A program made the position numbers and the translations under genes. Below, piece by piece: positions 50,820 to 59,717 of a DNA stretch of 64,000 nt. The stretch is from Bordetella ansorpii (GTDB lineage: Bacteria; Pseudomonadota; Gammaproteobacteria; Burkholderiales; Burkholderiaceae_B): assembly GCF_900078705.1 (NCBI RefSeq), contig NZ_FKIF01000007.1, positions 434,001-498,000 of the forward strand. Direction: 5' to 3'. The notes beneath the pieces were generated by a model, which worked only from the letters and a program-made list of their open reading frames with translations, had not been told where the DNA came from and searched no databases. Every line of letters begins with the position of its first letter. Position 1 is the stretch's first letter.

Positions 50820-52433
50820 ATGAATGGACCGCACCCGCCCGCCGCCGAAACCGGCGGCTCCGCCCCGGAGACGGCATCGCCAGCCGTGGGGACCTGGGTC
50901 CGCCTCGGGCGCTTTATCATGAAGCACCGCGTCAGCATGACCGACCTGAGCATGCTGATGGTGGTGCTCGTCATCCTGGGCTACTTCTGCTACGAATTCG
51001 ACCTGTTCCTGACCGAGGGCCGCATCGACCCGGCCGAGCAGGTCGTCGAGCTGGATGAAGCCCTGCTGGTCAGCGGCGTGCTCATGCTGGGTCTTCTGGT
51101 CTTCTCGCTGCGCCGCTACCACGAACAGAAGCGCGAGATCGCGCGGCGCCGCCGAGCCGAGCGCCAGGCGCGCGAACTCGCCTACCAGGATCCCCTGACC
51201 GGCCTGCCCAACCGCCGCCTGTTCGAGGAAGCCCTGCGCGTGGCGATCGCCTCGCCGCCGTCGGCTGGCGCCGTGCACGCCATCCTGATGCTGGACCTCA
51301 ACGGTTTCAAGCAGGTCAACGACGTGCGCGGCCATGACGTGGGCGACGCCGTACTGGTCGTGGTGGCGCAGCGCCTGCTGAGCGCGGTGCGCGCGGACGA
51401 AATGGTGGCGCGGCTGGGTGGCGACGAGTTCGTCATCCTGGCCCAGCACCTGACCGGGCCGGAGTCGGCCTCGGGCATCGCGCTGCGCGTGATCCAGGCG
51501 CTGGCCGAACCGCTGTCGGCCGGGGGCAGCACCCACAGCATCGGGGTGGGCATCGGCATCACCCTGCTGCCCAGCAATGCCGCCACCGCCGAAGAGGCCG
51601 TGCGCAAGGCCGACGTGGCGCTGTACCGCGCCAAGGCGGAGCGACGCTCGGCGTTCCGCTTCTTCGAGGAAGAGATGGACCGGCTGGTGCGGGAGCGCGC
51701 CCAGCTCGAGCGCCTGCTGAAGGACGCGATCCTGGATGGCCGCGTGCAGCCGCGCTTCATGCCCGCGCACGACCTGCAAAGCGGCCGGGTCGTGGGTTTC
51801 GAGGCCATGCCTTGCTGGATCGCGGAAGACGGCGAGGAACTGACGTCCGAGCGCTTCCTGCCCATCGCCGAGGAAACGGGCCTGGTCCATCTGCTGGCCG
51901 AACGGCTGCTGGAGCAAGCCTGCGACGTGGCGTTGCAATGGCCCGGCGACGTCACGCTGGCCATCAACATCCTGCCCGGCCAGTTGAAAGACCGGCAACT
52001 GGCGGACGGCATCCTGCAACGCCTGCATCATGCCGGCCTGCCGCCTTCGCGGCTGCAGGTCGACATCCCCGAGAGCATGATCGTGCAGGATCCGCAGGCC
52101 GCCCGGAACCTGATCGATCCGCTGCAGCAGGCCGGCGTTCGAATCGCGCTCGATCACTTCGGCACGGGCTACTCCAACCTGTACCACATGCGCGAATTCC
52201 GCTTCGACAAGGTCAAGATCGACCGCCGCCTGGTCGAACACATGGACGACGAGTCCAATGCCCGCCTGGTGCGCGCGCTGGTCGGCCTGGGCCAGGGCCT
52301 GGGCACGGTGGTCAGCGCGGACGGCGTCGGCGGCACCGCGCCGGAGCTGCTCGACTCCGGGGTGCAGGAAGGCCAGGCCGGCGGCCTGTCCGTCAATGCC
52401 GGACGCACGCTGGAATACTTCCGGGTGCCCTGA
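50820..52433 (+). CDS. GGDEF diguanylate cyclase with degenerate EAL domain
   Basis: A 537-residue membrane-anchored signalling protein with two hydrophobic segments (about 44-60 and 83-97). A GGDEF domain covers about 120-285 with the intact catalytic motif RLGGDEF (GGDEF at 200-204), so it should make c-di-GMP. No RxxD inhibitory site precedes it. The EAL-like domain (about 295-530) has Glu328 in EAM instead of EAL, DHFGTG at 445-450 where active enzymes have DDFGTG, and ADGVGG in place of AEGVET; two metal or catalytic positions are therefore lost. The ATG at 50820 follows GAGG. Confidence 0.9.
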   Translation: MNGPHPPAAETGGSAPETASPAVGTWVRLGRFIMKHRVSMTDLSMLMVVLVILGYFCYEFDLFLTEGRIDPAEQVVELDEALLVSGVLMLGLLVFSLRRYHEQKREIARRRRAERQARELAYQDPLTGLPNRRLFEEALRVAIASPPSAGAVHAILMLDLNGFKQVNDVRGHDVGDAVLVVVAQRLLSAVRADEMVARLGGDEFVILAQHLTGPESASGIALRVIQALAEPLSAGGSTHSIGVGIGITLLPSNAATAEEAVRKADVALYRAKAERRSAFRFFEEEMDRLVRERAQLERLLKDAILDGRVQPRFMPAHDLQSGRVVGFEAMPCWIAEDGEELTSERFLPIAEETGLVHLLAERLLEQACDVALQWPGDVTLAINILPGQLKDRQLADGILQRLHHAGLPPSRLQVDIPESMIVQDPQAARNLIDPLQQAGVRIALDHFGTGYSNLYHMREFRFDKVKIDRRLVEHMDDESNARLVRALVGLGQGLGTVVSADGVGGTAPELLDSGVQEGQAGGLSVNAGRTLEYFRVP

Positions 52434-52578
52434 GGCCGGCCTTTTCATCGCGGCTTCAGCGCCACGCGTTATCCTGGAACACGCAACGCGCAAGCCCTCG
52501 AGAGCGGTCCCCGGGCCTCGGCCCTCGCCCACGGCACGGGGCCGTCCTTCCCCCTCTTCATTCGTCAGGAGCACACGC

Positions 52579-53541
52579 ATGCAGAAGCGCCCCTTGGGAA
52601 AGACCGGCCTGGACATCGCCCCGCTGGTGTTCGGCGGCAACGTCTTCGGCTGGACCATCGACGAAGCCGCCAGCTTCGACGTGCTGGACGCCTTCGTCGA
52701 CCACGGGTTCAACGCCATCGACACCGCCGACGTCTATTCGCGCTGGGCCCCCGGCAACCAGGGCGGCGAATCGGAAACCATCATCGGCAAGTGGCTGAAG
52801 GCGCGCCCGGGCATGCGCGACCGCGTCGTCATCTTCACCAAGGTGGGCTCCGACATGGGCCAGCCCGGCCACAAGGGCCTGAAGGCCGGGTGGATCGAAC
52901 GCGCCGTGGAAGCTTCGCTGGCGCGCCTGGGCATCGACACCATCGACCTGTATTTCTCGCACTGGCCCGACCCCGGCACCCCGCACGAAGACACCCTGGG
53001 GGCCTACGACAGACTGCTGCGCGCCGGCAAGATCCGCGCCATCGGCGCGTCCAACTACGACGCCGAACTGCTGTTCGGCGCCCAGGAAACCGCGCGCCAG
53101 CACGGCCTGCCCGCCTACCAGGTGTTGCAGCCCGAGTACAACCTGTACGACCGCGCCGCGTTCGACGGCGCGCTGCGCGACCTGTGCATCCGCGAGGGCC
53201 TGGGCGTGGTCACCTACTACAGCCTGGCCTCCGGCTTCCTGTCGGGCAAATACCGGGGCAAGGAAGACCTCTCGCAAAGCGCGCGCGGCGCAGGCATCGA
53301 GAAGAAGTACCTGAACCCGCGCGGCATGGCGATCCTGGACGCGCTGCAACAGGTGGCATCGGGCCAGGACGCCAAGCCGGCGGAAGTGGCGCTGGCCTGG
53401 CTGATGGCCCGTGCAGGCGTCACCGCCCCGATCGCCAGCGCCACGCGCCGCGAGCAGGTCGAGAGCTTCGCCCGCGCCGCCGCGCTGACGCTGTCGCCGG
53501 CCGACATGGCGGCGCTGGAAAAGGCCAGCGCCCCGGACTGA
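52579..53541 (+). CDS. aldo/keto reductase
   Basis: A 320-residue (alpha/beta)8-barrel oxidoreductase of the Tas/YghZ-like group. The catalytic tetrad region is visible: Asp and Tyr in IDTADVYSRW, Lys in IFTKVGSD, and His in YFSHWPDP. C-terminal motifs IASATRREQVESFARAA bind NADP(H). It would reduce an aldehyde or ketone; substrate unknown. The ATG at 52579 follows CAGGAGCACACGC, an adequate ribosome binding site. It is preceded by a 145-bp gap and followed by a small lipoprotein gene on the same strand. Confidence 0.92.
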   Translation: MQKRPLGKTGLDIAPLVFGGNVFGWTIDEAASFDVLDAFVDHGFNAIDTADVYSRWAPGNQGGESETIIGKWLKARPGMRDRVVIFTKVGSDMGQPGHKGLKAGWIERAVEASLARLGIDTIDLYFSHWPDPGTPHEDTLGAYDRLLRAGKIRAIGASNYDAELLFGAQETARQHGLPAYQVLQPEYNLYDRAAFDGALRDLCIREGLGVVTYYSLASGFLSGKYRGKEDLSQSARGAGIEKKYLNPRGMAILDALQQVASGQDAKPAEVALAWLMARAGVTAPIASATRREQVESFARAAALTLSPADMAALEKASAPD

Positions 53542-53616
53542 AACCATTACGGCGATTTGACCGCGGGACGCAAAGGGCCACAATGGGACGTTCCGCCGCT
53601 ACATCAGGAGACTGGC

Positions 53617-53787
53617 ATGATTGCTCGCGTATCCACCCTCTGCGCCCTGGCGCTATCCGCCTTGCTGGCCGGCTGTGCCGGCCAGGACTTCTCCCATCCC
53701 GGCCCGCCGCACCCCGGCGCGGCCAACCCCTACAGCAACGGCGGCTTCAGCGACCCCGGCCCCAATTACCCCGCCACCGGCCGCTGA
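53617..53787 (+). CDS. small lipoprotein, Pro/Gly/Asn-rich
   Basis: A 56-residue peptide: signal MIARVSTLCALALSALLAGC with lipobox LLAGC (Cys20), then about 36 residues rich in Pro, Gly and Asn (SHPGPPHPGAANPYSNGG). The start is well supported by CAGGAGACTGGC. I know no named family for it; similar tiny lipoproteins in this bacterial group have unknown function. It lies 75 bp after the aldo/keto reductase, possibly with its own promoter. Confidence 0.8.
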   Translation: MIARVSTLCALALSALLAGCAGQDFSHPGPPHPGAANPYSNGGFSDPGPNYPATGR

Positions 53788-53927
53788 CGCTTTCCGTTGC
53801 CCTGCGGCACACTAGTTGCTGAAGCCTCCGGCATCCCACGGACATGATGCCGAGCCAGGGCGGGATGGCGGTCGTCGCGCCTGCCACCTGCCCGTCGCGA
53901 GGTCCGTCACGCAGCCGAGGTGACGAT

Positions 53928-53957
53928 TTGCCACAACCGGATGCTGCCCCTGATACT
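53928..53957 (+). promoter_or_regulatory. possible promoter before the hybrid histidine kinase gene
   Basis: TTGCCA (53928-53933) and GATACT (53952-53957) are 18 bp apart, about 70 bp before the kinase start. The -35 matches at five of six positions and the -10 at four. The rest of the 238-bp gap (53788-54025) shows nothing else I can support. Confidence 0.3.
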
Positions 53958-54025
53958 TGGGGCCGCCGCCCGCGGTGTAATCGTGCCATCGGTCGCTTTT
54001 TGCCCCACAAAAGGTTTCATTGCCT

Positions 54026-55906
54026 ATGTCCGCCTTCCCTGTCACCGTGCGAGGCACCACGCTGTTCCTGGACGACACCGCCGAACAGCGCCGCCACAAG
54101 CTGGCTCGTATCGTCCTGGACAGCCTGACCCAGTTCGCGGGCGTACTCGACCCCGACGGCAATGTGCTCGACATCAACCCCGCCGCGATGCAGGAAGCCG
54201 GCATCCTGCTGGACGAGATCTCCGGCAAGCCATTCTGGAATACGTGCTGGTGGCAAGGCTCGGAATCCGTGCGGGACAGCTGGCGGGACGCCATCAAGCG
54301 GGCCGCGGCAGGCGAAACCGTGCGCTGGGACACCCATCTGTGCGTCAAGGCGGGCAACCCGGCCCTGCGCGACGTGGACGTCACTATCACCCCCGTCAGC
54401 GATGACCAGGGCACGGTGCAGTTGCTGGTCGTCGAGGCGCGCGACATCTCGGGGCAGAAGATGCACGAGCGCGAGGCCTCGCGCCGGCAGGCAGCCATCG
54501 CGCAGTTGCAGGACCTGGCCGCCATGCCCGATCCCGCCACCGGCCAGGTCAGCCCCGACCGCGAGCATGCCGCGCAGGTGCTGCAACTGGTCATCGAGCG
54601 CCAGGCTCAGATGAACCAGTCGCTGGAAGCGATGGTGGCCGAACGAACCGCCAGCCTGGAAGCCGCCAATACCCGGCTGCGCGATGAGGCCCACGAGCGC
54701 GCGCAGATGGAATTCGCGCTGCGCCAGTCGCAGAAGATGGAAGCCATCGGCAAGCTGACCGGCGGCGTGGCGCACGACTTCAACAACCTGCTGCAGGTCA
54801 TCGGCGGCAACCTGCAACTGCTCGTGAAGGAAATCTCCGCCAGCGGCAACGAGCGCGCCCAGACCCGCCTGCGCAACGCCCTGAATGGCGTGTCGCGCGG
54901 CTCCAAACTGGCTTCCCAGTTGCTGTCCTTCGGCCGGCGCCAGCCGCTGGCCCCCACCGTGGTCAACCTGGGCCGCTTCGTGCGCGGCATGGACGACATG
55001 CTGCGCCGCGCCCTGGGCGAAGGCATCGAGGTCGAGACCGTGGCCACCGCCGGCCTCTGGAACACGCTGGCCGACACCTCGCAGATCGAGAACGCCGTGC
55101 TGAACCTGGCGATCAATGCGCGCGATGCCATGGAGGGACACGGCAAGCTGACCATCGAGGCCGGCAACGCCGCCCTCACCGACGTCTACGCCGCGCGCCA
55201 CGCCGACCTGGAGCCCGGCGAGTACGTGATGCTGGCCATCTCGGACACCGGCCCCGGCATGCCGCCCGAAGTGCTCGAACACGTCTTCGAACCCTTCTTC
55301 ACCACCAAGCCCGAGGGCCAGGGCACCGGCCTGGGCCTGAGCATGGTGTACGGCTTCGTCAAGCAATCCAACGGCCACATCAAGATCTACAGCGAGCCCG
55401 GTGAAGGCACCACCGTGCGCATCTACCTGCCGCGCGCCGAGCAGGCCGAGGACGACACGCCCGAACCCGAGCTGGGCCCGGTGGTGGGCGGCACGGAAAC
55501 CATCCTGGTGGTGGAGGACGACGAGCAGGTGCGCGAGACCGTCGTGGCCATGCTGTCCGACCTGGGCTACGCCATCCTCAAGGCCAAGGACGCCGTCAGC
55601 GCCCTGGCCATTGTCGAGAGCGGCGCGCCGGTCGACCTGCTGTTCACCGACGTGGTCATGCCCGGTCCGCTGCGCAGCCCCGACCTGGCCCGCCAGACGC
55701 GCCAGCACCTGCCCGACGTGGCGGTGCTGTTCACCTCGGGCTACACCGAGAACGCCATCGTCCACGCCGGCCGGCTGGATGCGGGCGTCGAACTGCTCAG
55801 CAAGCCCTACACGCGCGAAGCGCTGGCCCGCAAGGTGCGCCACGTCCTGCGCAACCAGCAGCAGCGCAATCTGGCGCGGGGCCAGGGGGCCGCCGCCAGG
55901 GGCTGA
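54026..55906 (+). CDS. PAS-domain hybrid sensor histidine kinase
   Basis: A 626-residue cytoplasmic sensor with no signal peptide or membrane segment. A PAS-like domain (about 25-145) is followed by a coiled-coil-like linker (about 150-230). The HisKA H-box is GKLTGGVAHDFNN with His250, the ATPase domain has the N-box NAVLNLAINARDAM (356-369), and G-boxes DTGPGMP and GTGLGLSMVYGF follow. The C-terminal receiver (about 491-620) has acidic VVEDDE at the start and phospho-acceptor Asp542 in LLFTDVVMPG. All key residues are intact. No separate response regulator is adjacent. The ATG at 54026 is preferred over a TTG six bases earlier. Confidence 0.9.
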   Translation: MSAFPVTVRGTTLFLDDTAEQRRHKLARIVLDSLTQFAGVLDPDGNVLDINPAAMQEAGILLDEISGKPFWNTCWWQGSESVRDSWRDAIKRAAAGETVRWDTHLCVKAGNPALRDVDVTITPVSDDQGTVQLLVVEARDISGQKMHEREASRRQAAIAQLQDLAAMPDPATGQVSPDREHAAQVLQLVIERQAQMNQSLEAMVAERTASLEAANTRLRDEAHERAQMEFALRQSQKMEAIGKLTGGVAHDFNNLLQVIGGNLQLLVKEISASGNERAQTRLRNALNGVSRGSKLASQLLSFGRRQPLAPTVVNLGRFVRGMDDMLRRALGEGIEVETVATAGLWNTLADTSQIENAVLNLAINARDAMEGHGKLTIEAGNAALTDVYAARHADLEPGEYVMLAISDTGPGMPPEVLEHVFEPFFTTKPEGQGTGLGLSMVYGFVKQSNGHIKIYSEPGEGTTVRIYLPRAEQAEDDTPEPELGPVVGGTETILVVEDDEQVRETVVAMLSDLGYAILKAKDAVSALAIVESGAPVDLLFTDVVMPGPLRSPDLARQTRQHLPDVAVLFTSGYTENAIVHAGRLDAGVELLSKPYTREALARKVRHVLRNQQQRNLARGQGAAARG

Positions 55907-56017
55907 CACCCGCGGCATGGGCCCTGGCGGCGCCCCGCGTCGCACCGCGCCCCTGGCGGCGCTTCCTATAATGGCCGGCACTTTCTCCCGATTCGCCACG
56001 CAAAGGAGGACCGCGCG

Positions 56018-57049
56018 ATGTTCGACCTGCCCGCCGATGCCACGCAAGTCCTGCAGGAACACTTCACGCCGCAGCAGGTCCAGGCCGTCACCCAGGCGCT
56101 GGTGCCCGCCATCATGCTGCAGCCCGCCGCACACGCCGCCGCGCAGCCCGGCGCCACCCGGCTGGGCGGCACGCCCGACCTGCCGGCCGATGCCCAATGG
56201 CCGCGCCCGGCCCCTGCCGATGATCCCGAGGCGATCGCCAGGCGCGGCAACGACGCCGCGGCGGCCGAAATGCGGGCCCACCTGAAGGCCAATCTGCCGT
56301 ATGCCTTCATGGGACAGATCGACCTGGACGAGGCCCACGCGCTGGGAGACGTCGCCAGACCGCTGCCCGAGCACGGCCGGCTGCTGTTCTTCTATGATCT
56401 GGCCGTCGGTCCATGGGAAACCGGCATGCGTCCGGCCCGCGTGCTATGGGACCAGACCCCGCGAGACGCCCTGAAACCGCTCGCCATGCCGCCCGACCTC
56501 GCGCAGGCGATGCGCCAGCAGCAGCGCGAACTGCGCGACATGATCGTCCGCTACCGCGACAAGCCGTCCGAGGCCCTGTCCACCAACTACGGCGCGCCCG
56601 CGCACTTCATGACGCTGAAGTACGCCCTGCGGCTTGCGCATCCCGAGGCGCTGGAAGCCGAGCCGTTGATGAAGAGCCAGAGCGCGAAGGATGGCGCGGA
56701 CTTCTCCGGCCCCTACAGGGACGCGCTGGACCAGTTGGGCGAGTACTACCCCGAACCCGCCTGGAAACGCCATCAGTTGCTGGGCAGCCCGCTGCCCGAG
56801 CAGAGCGACCCCCGCTACGACGCCGTGGTCGTCACCCGCTTCGGCAAGCAGCACCTGAGCCGCGACGAATGGCGGTCGCATGCCGAGCGCATCCAGACGC
56901 TGGCGCGGCAATGGCGCCTGCTGTGGCAGGTCGACCTGTCCGACTGGGGCGGCGAACTGAGCGAAGGCACCGTGTATTTCCTGATCCGCGACACCGATCT
57001 GGCGCAACGCCGGTTCGACCAGGTGGTCGCGGTGTACCAGCAGACCTGA
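56018..57049 (+). CDS. DUF1963 (YwqG-like) family protein
   Basis: A 343-residue soluble protein that resembles the DUF1963/YwqG group, which share segments like TRLGGTPDLPADAQWP (about residues 48-63), PYAFMGQIDLDEA, GRLLFFYDL and LLWQVDLSDWGGELSEGTVYFLIRDTDLA at the end. The role of this family is unknown; it is sometimes linked to cell-envelope or toxin-immunity contexts in other bacteria, but nothing here supports that. The start is clear: AAAGGAGGACCGCGCG precedes the ATG. It stands between the kinase and the hydratase gene. Confidence 0.82.
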   Translation: MFDLPADATQVLQEHFTPQQVQAVTQALVPAIMLQPAAHAAAQPGATRLGGTPDLPADAQWPRPAPADDPEAIARRGNDAAAAEMRAHLKANLPYAFMGQIDLDEAHALGDVARPLPEHGRLLFFYDLAVGPWETGMRPARVLWDQTPRDALKPLAMPPDLAQAMRQQQRELRDMIVRYRDKPSEALSTNYGAPAHFMTLKYALRLAHPEALEAEPLMKSQSAKDGADFSGPYRDALDQLGEYYPEPAWKRHQLLGSPLPEQSDPRYDAVVVTRFGKQHLSRDEWRSHAERIQTLARQWRLLWQVDLSDWGGELSEGTVYFLIRDTDLAQRRFDQVVAVYQQT

Positions 57050-57095
57050 ATTCCACGCCGTCCCCGGCGCCCTTTTCATCACCGGAAGCAACCGC

Positions 57096-57881
57096 TTGAA
57101 CACCACCGACTACGATCCCGCCCCCGCCGCCGCCCTGCTGGCCCGCGCCTGGCGCGGCGCGCCGCAATTGAAGGAATTGCCCGCCGGCCAGCGCCCCGCC
57201 GACCTCGACCAGGGCTATCGGTTGCAGGACTGCTTCATCGCCGCCCTGGACACGCCCACGGCCGGCTGGAAACTCGGGCTGGGCAGCCCCGCCAGCCTGC
57301 GGGCCTCGAACCTGCGGCGTCCGCTGATCGGCCGCCTGCTGAAAGCGCGCGTGCACGCCGACGGCGCCACCGTGCGCCTGACCCGCCCTGAGACGGCCTT
57401 CACCGTGGAGTTCGAAATCGCCTTCGTCCTCGCGCGCGACATCGCCCCGGGCGACGCGCCCGCCAACGTGCTGGACGCCGCCGCCAGCGTGCACACGGCC
57501 TTCGAACTGGTGCAATCGCGCTACCTCGACCGCCGCGCCGTGGGCCTGCCCAGCTTCGTGGGCGATGGCGTGGGCTTCGACGCCTTCGTGCTGGGCGCGG
57601 AAATTGCCGCCACGTCCATCGACGACGTGATTCCCAGCGCCCGTATCGAGGTCGACGGCGTCGAGCACGCCGTGGCGCTCAGCGGCGACGACCTGTCGTA
57701 TCCCCTGGACTCGCTGCGCTATCTGTTCGACTTCGCCCGCGAACGCGGTATCACGCTGCGCCAGGGCGAAATCGTCACCGCCGGCGCCATCGCCAGGCCT
57801 TTCGACCTGCCACGAGCGGGCGTCACGGTGGTGGGCCACTACGCAGGCGGCGCCACGCGCGTCACGCTGGCCGCGGCCTGA
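57096..57881 (+). CDS. 2-keto-4-pentenoate hydratase-like protein (MhpD/FAH superfamily)
   Basis: A 261-residue protein of the fumarylacetoacetate-hydrolase fold, hydratase branch. The segments AGWKLGLGSPASLRA, FTVEFEIAFVLARDI (acidic metal ligands) and RQGEIVTAGAIARPFDL match 2-oxopent-4-enoate hydratases. It might add water to a 2-oxo-enoate from aromatic meta-cleavage, but no such pathway lies nearby. There is no ATG near the conserved start; the frame opens with TTG at 57096 with GGAAG 6-10 bases before it. Its 3' end overlaps the convergent XRE-regulator gene by 20 bp, so transcription could interfere. Confidence 0.82.
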   Translation: MNTTDYDPAPAAALLARAWRGAPQLKELPAGQRPADLDQGYRLQDCFIAALDTPTAGWKLGLGSPASLRASNLRRPLIGRLLKARVHADGATVRLTRPETAFTVEFEIAFVLARDIAPGDAPANVLDAAASVHTAFELVQSRYLDRRAVGLPSFVGDGVGFDAFVLGAEIAATSIDDVIPSARIEVDGVEHAVALSGDDLSYPLDSLRYLFDFARERGITLRQGEIVTAGAIARPFDLPRAGVTVVGHYAGGATRVTLAAA

Positions 57882-58701
57882 TATCAGCCGCCCGCATCGA
57901 TTCACGGATTTTCATCGCATCCGCCTGCTCCACGGGGTGATAGACCAGCATCGCCAGATCCGGCCGGCCGTCCACCGAGAAGGACGAATACTCCAGCGCG
58001 ATCGTGCCCAGCACGGGGTGGCGCAACCGCTTCACGCCCTCGCCAAAGCCGAGCACGTCCTTGTCGCGCCACATGGCGGCGAACTCGGGGCTGTCGCGGC
58101 ACAGCTCGTCCACCATCGGCTGCACGGTCTGCGCCGCGCCCGCACGCGCCGCATCGCCGCGAAACACGCCCACCACGAAGCGCGCCACGGCCTCCCAATC
58201 GAAGTTGATCTCGCGCGCCCGGGGATTCAGGAAGATCTGGCGCAGCACGTTGCGGCGTTCCGGCGGCATGGCGCCGTAGTCGCTCAGCACCACTGTGGCC
58301 GCCAGGTTCCAGGCCACGATGTCCCACGTGGCCGTGCGTATCATCGCCGGACAGGCGTCCATGGCGTCCAGCACGCGCTGCAGCCTGGGCGTGACGCCCC
58401 CGGTCGGGCGATACCGCACTTCCGGCGGCCGTCCCAGGCCCAGCAGGAACAGGTGCTCGCGCTCGATCTCGGTCAGCATCAGCGCCTGCGCGATGCGGTC
58501 GAGCACCTGCGCCGACGGCGCGCCGCCCCGGCCCTGTTCCAGCCAGCTATACCAGGTGGGGCTGATGTTGGCGCGCTGCGCGACCTCTTCGCGCCGCAGC
58601 CCGGGCGTACGCCGCCGTCCGGCGGGATAGCCCAGCGCAGCGGGATCGAGGCGCGTGCGCCGCTCGCGCAGATAGGCGCCCAGCGTGGAATCGTTGCTCA
58701 T
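57862..58701 (-). CDS. XRE-family regulator with MmyB-like ligand-binding domain
   Basis: A 279-residue regulator. The N-terminal helix-turn-helix (about 8-72) reads GAYLRERRTRLDPAALGYP and LRREEVAQRANISPTWYSWLEQGRG. The C-terminal domain (about 100-270) is the MmyB-like PAS-type ligand domain (WDIVAWNLAATVVLSDYG, PREINFDWEAVARFVVGVFR-like stretch). It is divergent from the epimerase-like gene 101 bp away and probably controls it. ATG 58701 begins the domain; a longer upstream frame is antisense to the neighbour and was discarded. Convergent overlap with the hydratase gene is 20 bp. Confidence 0.88.
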   Translation of the reverse strand: MSNDSTLGAYLRERRTRLDPAALGYPAGRRRTPGLRREEVAQRANISPTWYSWLEQGRGGAPSAQVLDRIAQALMLTEIEREHLFLLGLGRPPEVRYRPTGGVTPRLQRVLDAMDACPAMIRTATWDIVAWNLAATVVLSDYGAMPPERRNVLRQIFLNPRAREINFDWEAVARFVVGVFRGDAARAGAAQTVQPMVDELCRDSPEFAAMWRDKDVLGFGEGVKRLRHPVLGTIALEYSSFSVDGRPDLAMLVYHPVEQADAMKIRESMRAADIRPRPA

Positions 58702-58801
58702 GGGCCGATCCTGTTGAATCTTATACCTGGATAATCTCTCGTCTTTAACAGGATGATAAACCCGCCCACACTGCGCTCGCACACAGAAACAGGAGGTGCA
58801 T

Positions 58802-59683
58802 ATGCGTGTATTCGTCACGGGCGCCACGGGCTGGGTCGGCTCGCGAGTGGTCAGGGAACTGCTGGATGCGGGACACCAGGTGCTGGGCCTGTCCCGCTCG
58901 GAAGAAAAGGCGGCGCGGCTGGCGCAGTCCGGCGCGCAGGTGCTGCGCGCCACCCTGGACGACCTGGATCGATTGGCTGACGCGGCCAGCGGGTCCGACG
59001 CCGTCATCCACACCGCGTTCAACCACGACTTCTCCAGATTCGCCGACAACGCCAGACAGGACCAGCGCGCCATCGAGGTGCTGGGCGAGGCCCTGGCGGG
59101 CACGGACAAGCCGCTGCTGGTGACCTCCGGCGTGGCGCTGCTTGCGCCCGGCCGCGTGGCCACCGAGGCCGACCTGCCGCCGGCGTCCCACGCCGATTAC
59201 CCCCGCCGCTCCGAGGCCGCCGCCATCGCCCTGGCCCAGCGCGGCCTGCGCGCGGCCACCGTGCGGCTGGCGCCTTCGGTGCATGGCGTGGGCGACCACG
59301 GGTTCATCCCCATCCTGATCGGCCTGGCGCGCCAGACGGGGGTGTCGGCCTACATCGGCGAGGGCGCCAACCGCTGGCCCGCGGTGCATGTGTCGGACGC
59401 GGGCCGGCTGTACCGCCTGGCGCTGGAAAGCGGCGTGACCGAACCCGTATATCACGCCATCGCGGAAGAAGGCATCCCCATGCGCGACATCGCACGGGCC
59501 ATCGGCAACCGCCTGGGCGTGCCGGTCGAATCCCGGGACCGCGCGCATTTCGGCTGGTTCGCGGATTTCGCCGGCGCGGACATGCCCGCCGCCAGCCGCC
59601 ACACGCGTGGCGTGCTGGGCTGGCAGCCCGCTGGACCGCACTTGCTGGCGGACATCGATCAGCCCGGTTATTGCGGGGCCTGA
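58802..59683 (+). CDS. NAD(P)-dependent epimerase/dehydratase-like oxidoreductase
   Basis: A 293-residue extended-SDR-like protein. The Rossmann dinucleotide loop is VTGATGWVGSRVV (residues 6-18), with RSEEKAARLAQSG after it and VIHTAFNHDFS in the position of the substrate side. The Ser/Tyr/Lys region is atypical (SHADYPRRSEAAA), so Tyr may act with Arg rather than Lys; catalytic activity is uncertain. AGGAGG at 58791-58796 sets the ATG at 58802 rather than an upstream GTG (58796). It is divergent from the XRE/MmyB regulator, which likely governs it. Confidence 0.85.
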   Translation: MRVFVTGATGWVGSRVVRELLDAGHQVLGLSRSEEKAARLAQSGAQVLRATLDDLDRLADAASGSDAVIHTAFNHDFSRFADNARQDQRAIEVLGEALAGTDKPLLVTSGVALLAPGRVATEADLPPASHADYPRRSEAAAIALAQRGLRAATVRLAPSVHGVGDHGFIPILIGLARQTGVSAYIGEGANRWPAVHVSDAGRLYRLALESGVTEPVYHAIAEEGIPMRDIARAIGNRLGVPVESRDRAHFGWFADFAGADMPAASRHTRGVLGWQPAGPHLLADIDQPGYCGA

Positions 59684-59717
59684 AAACCCCGGGCAATCGG
59701 CGCACTGGGCGCCCCTT

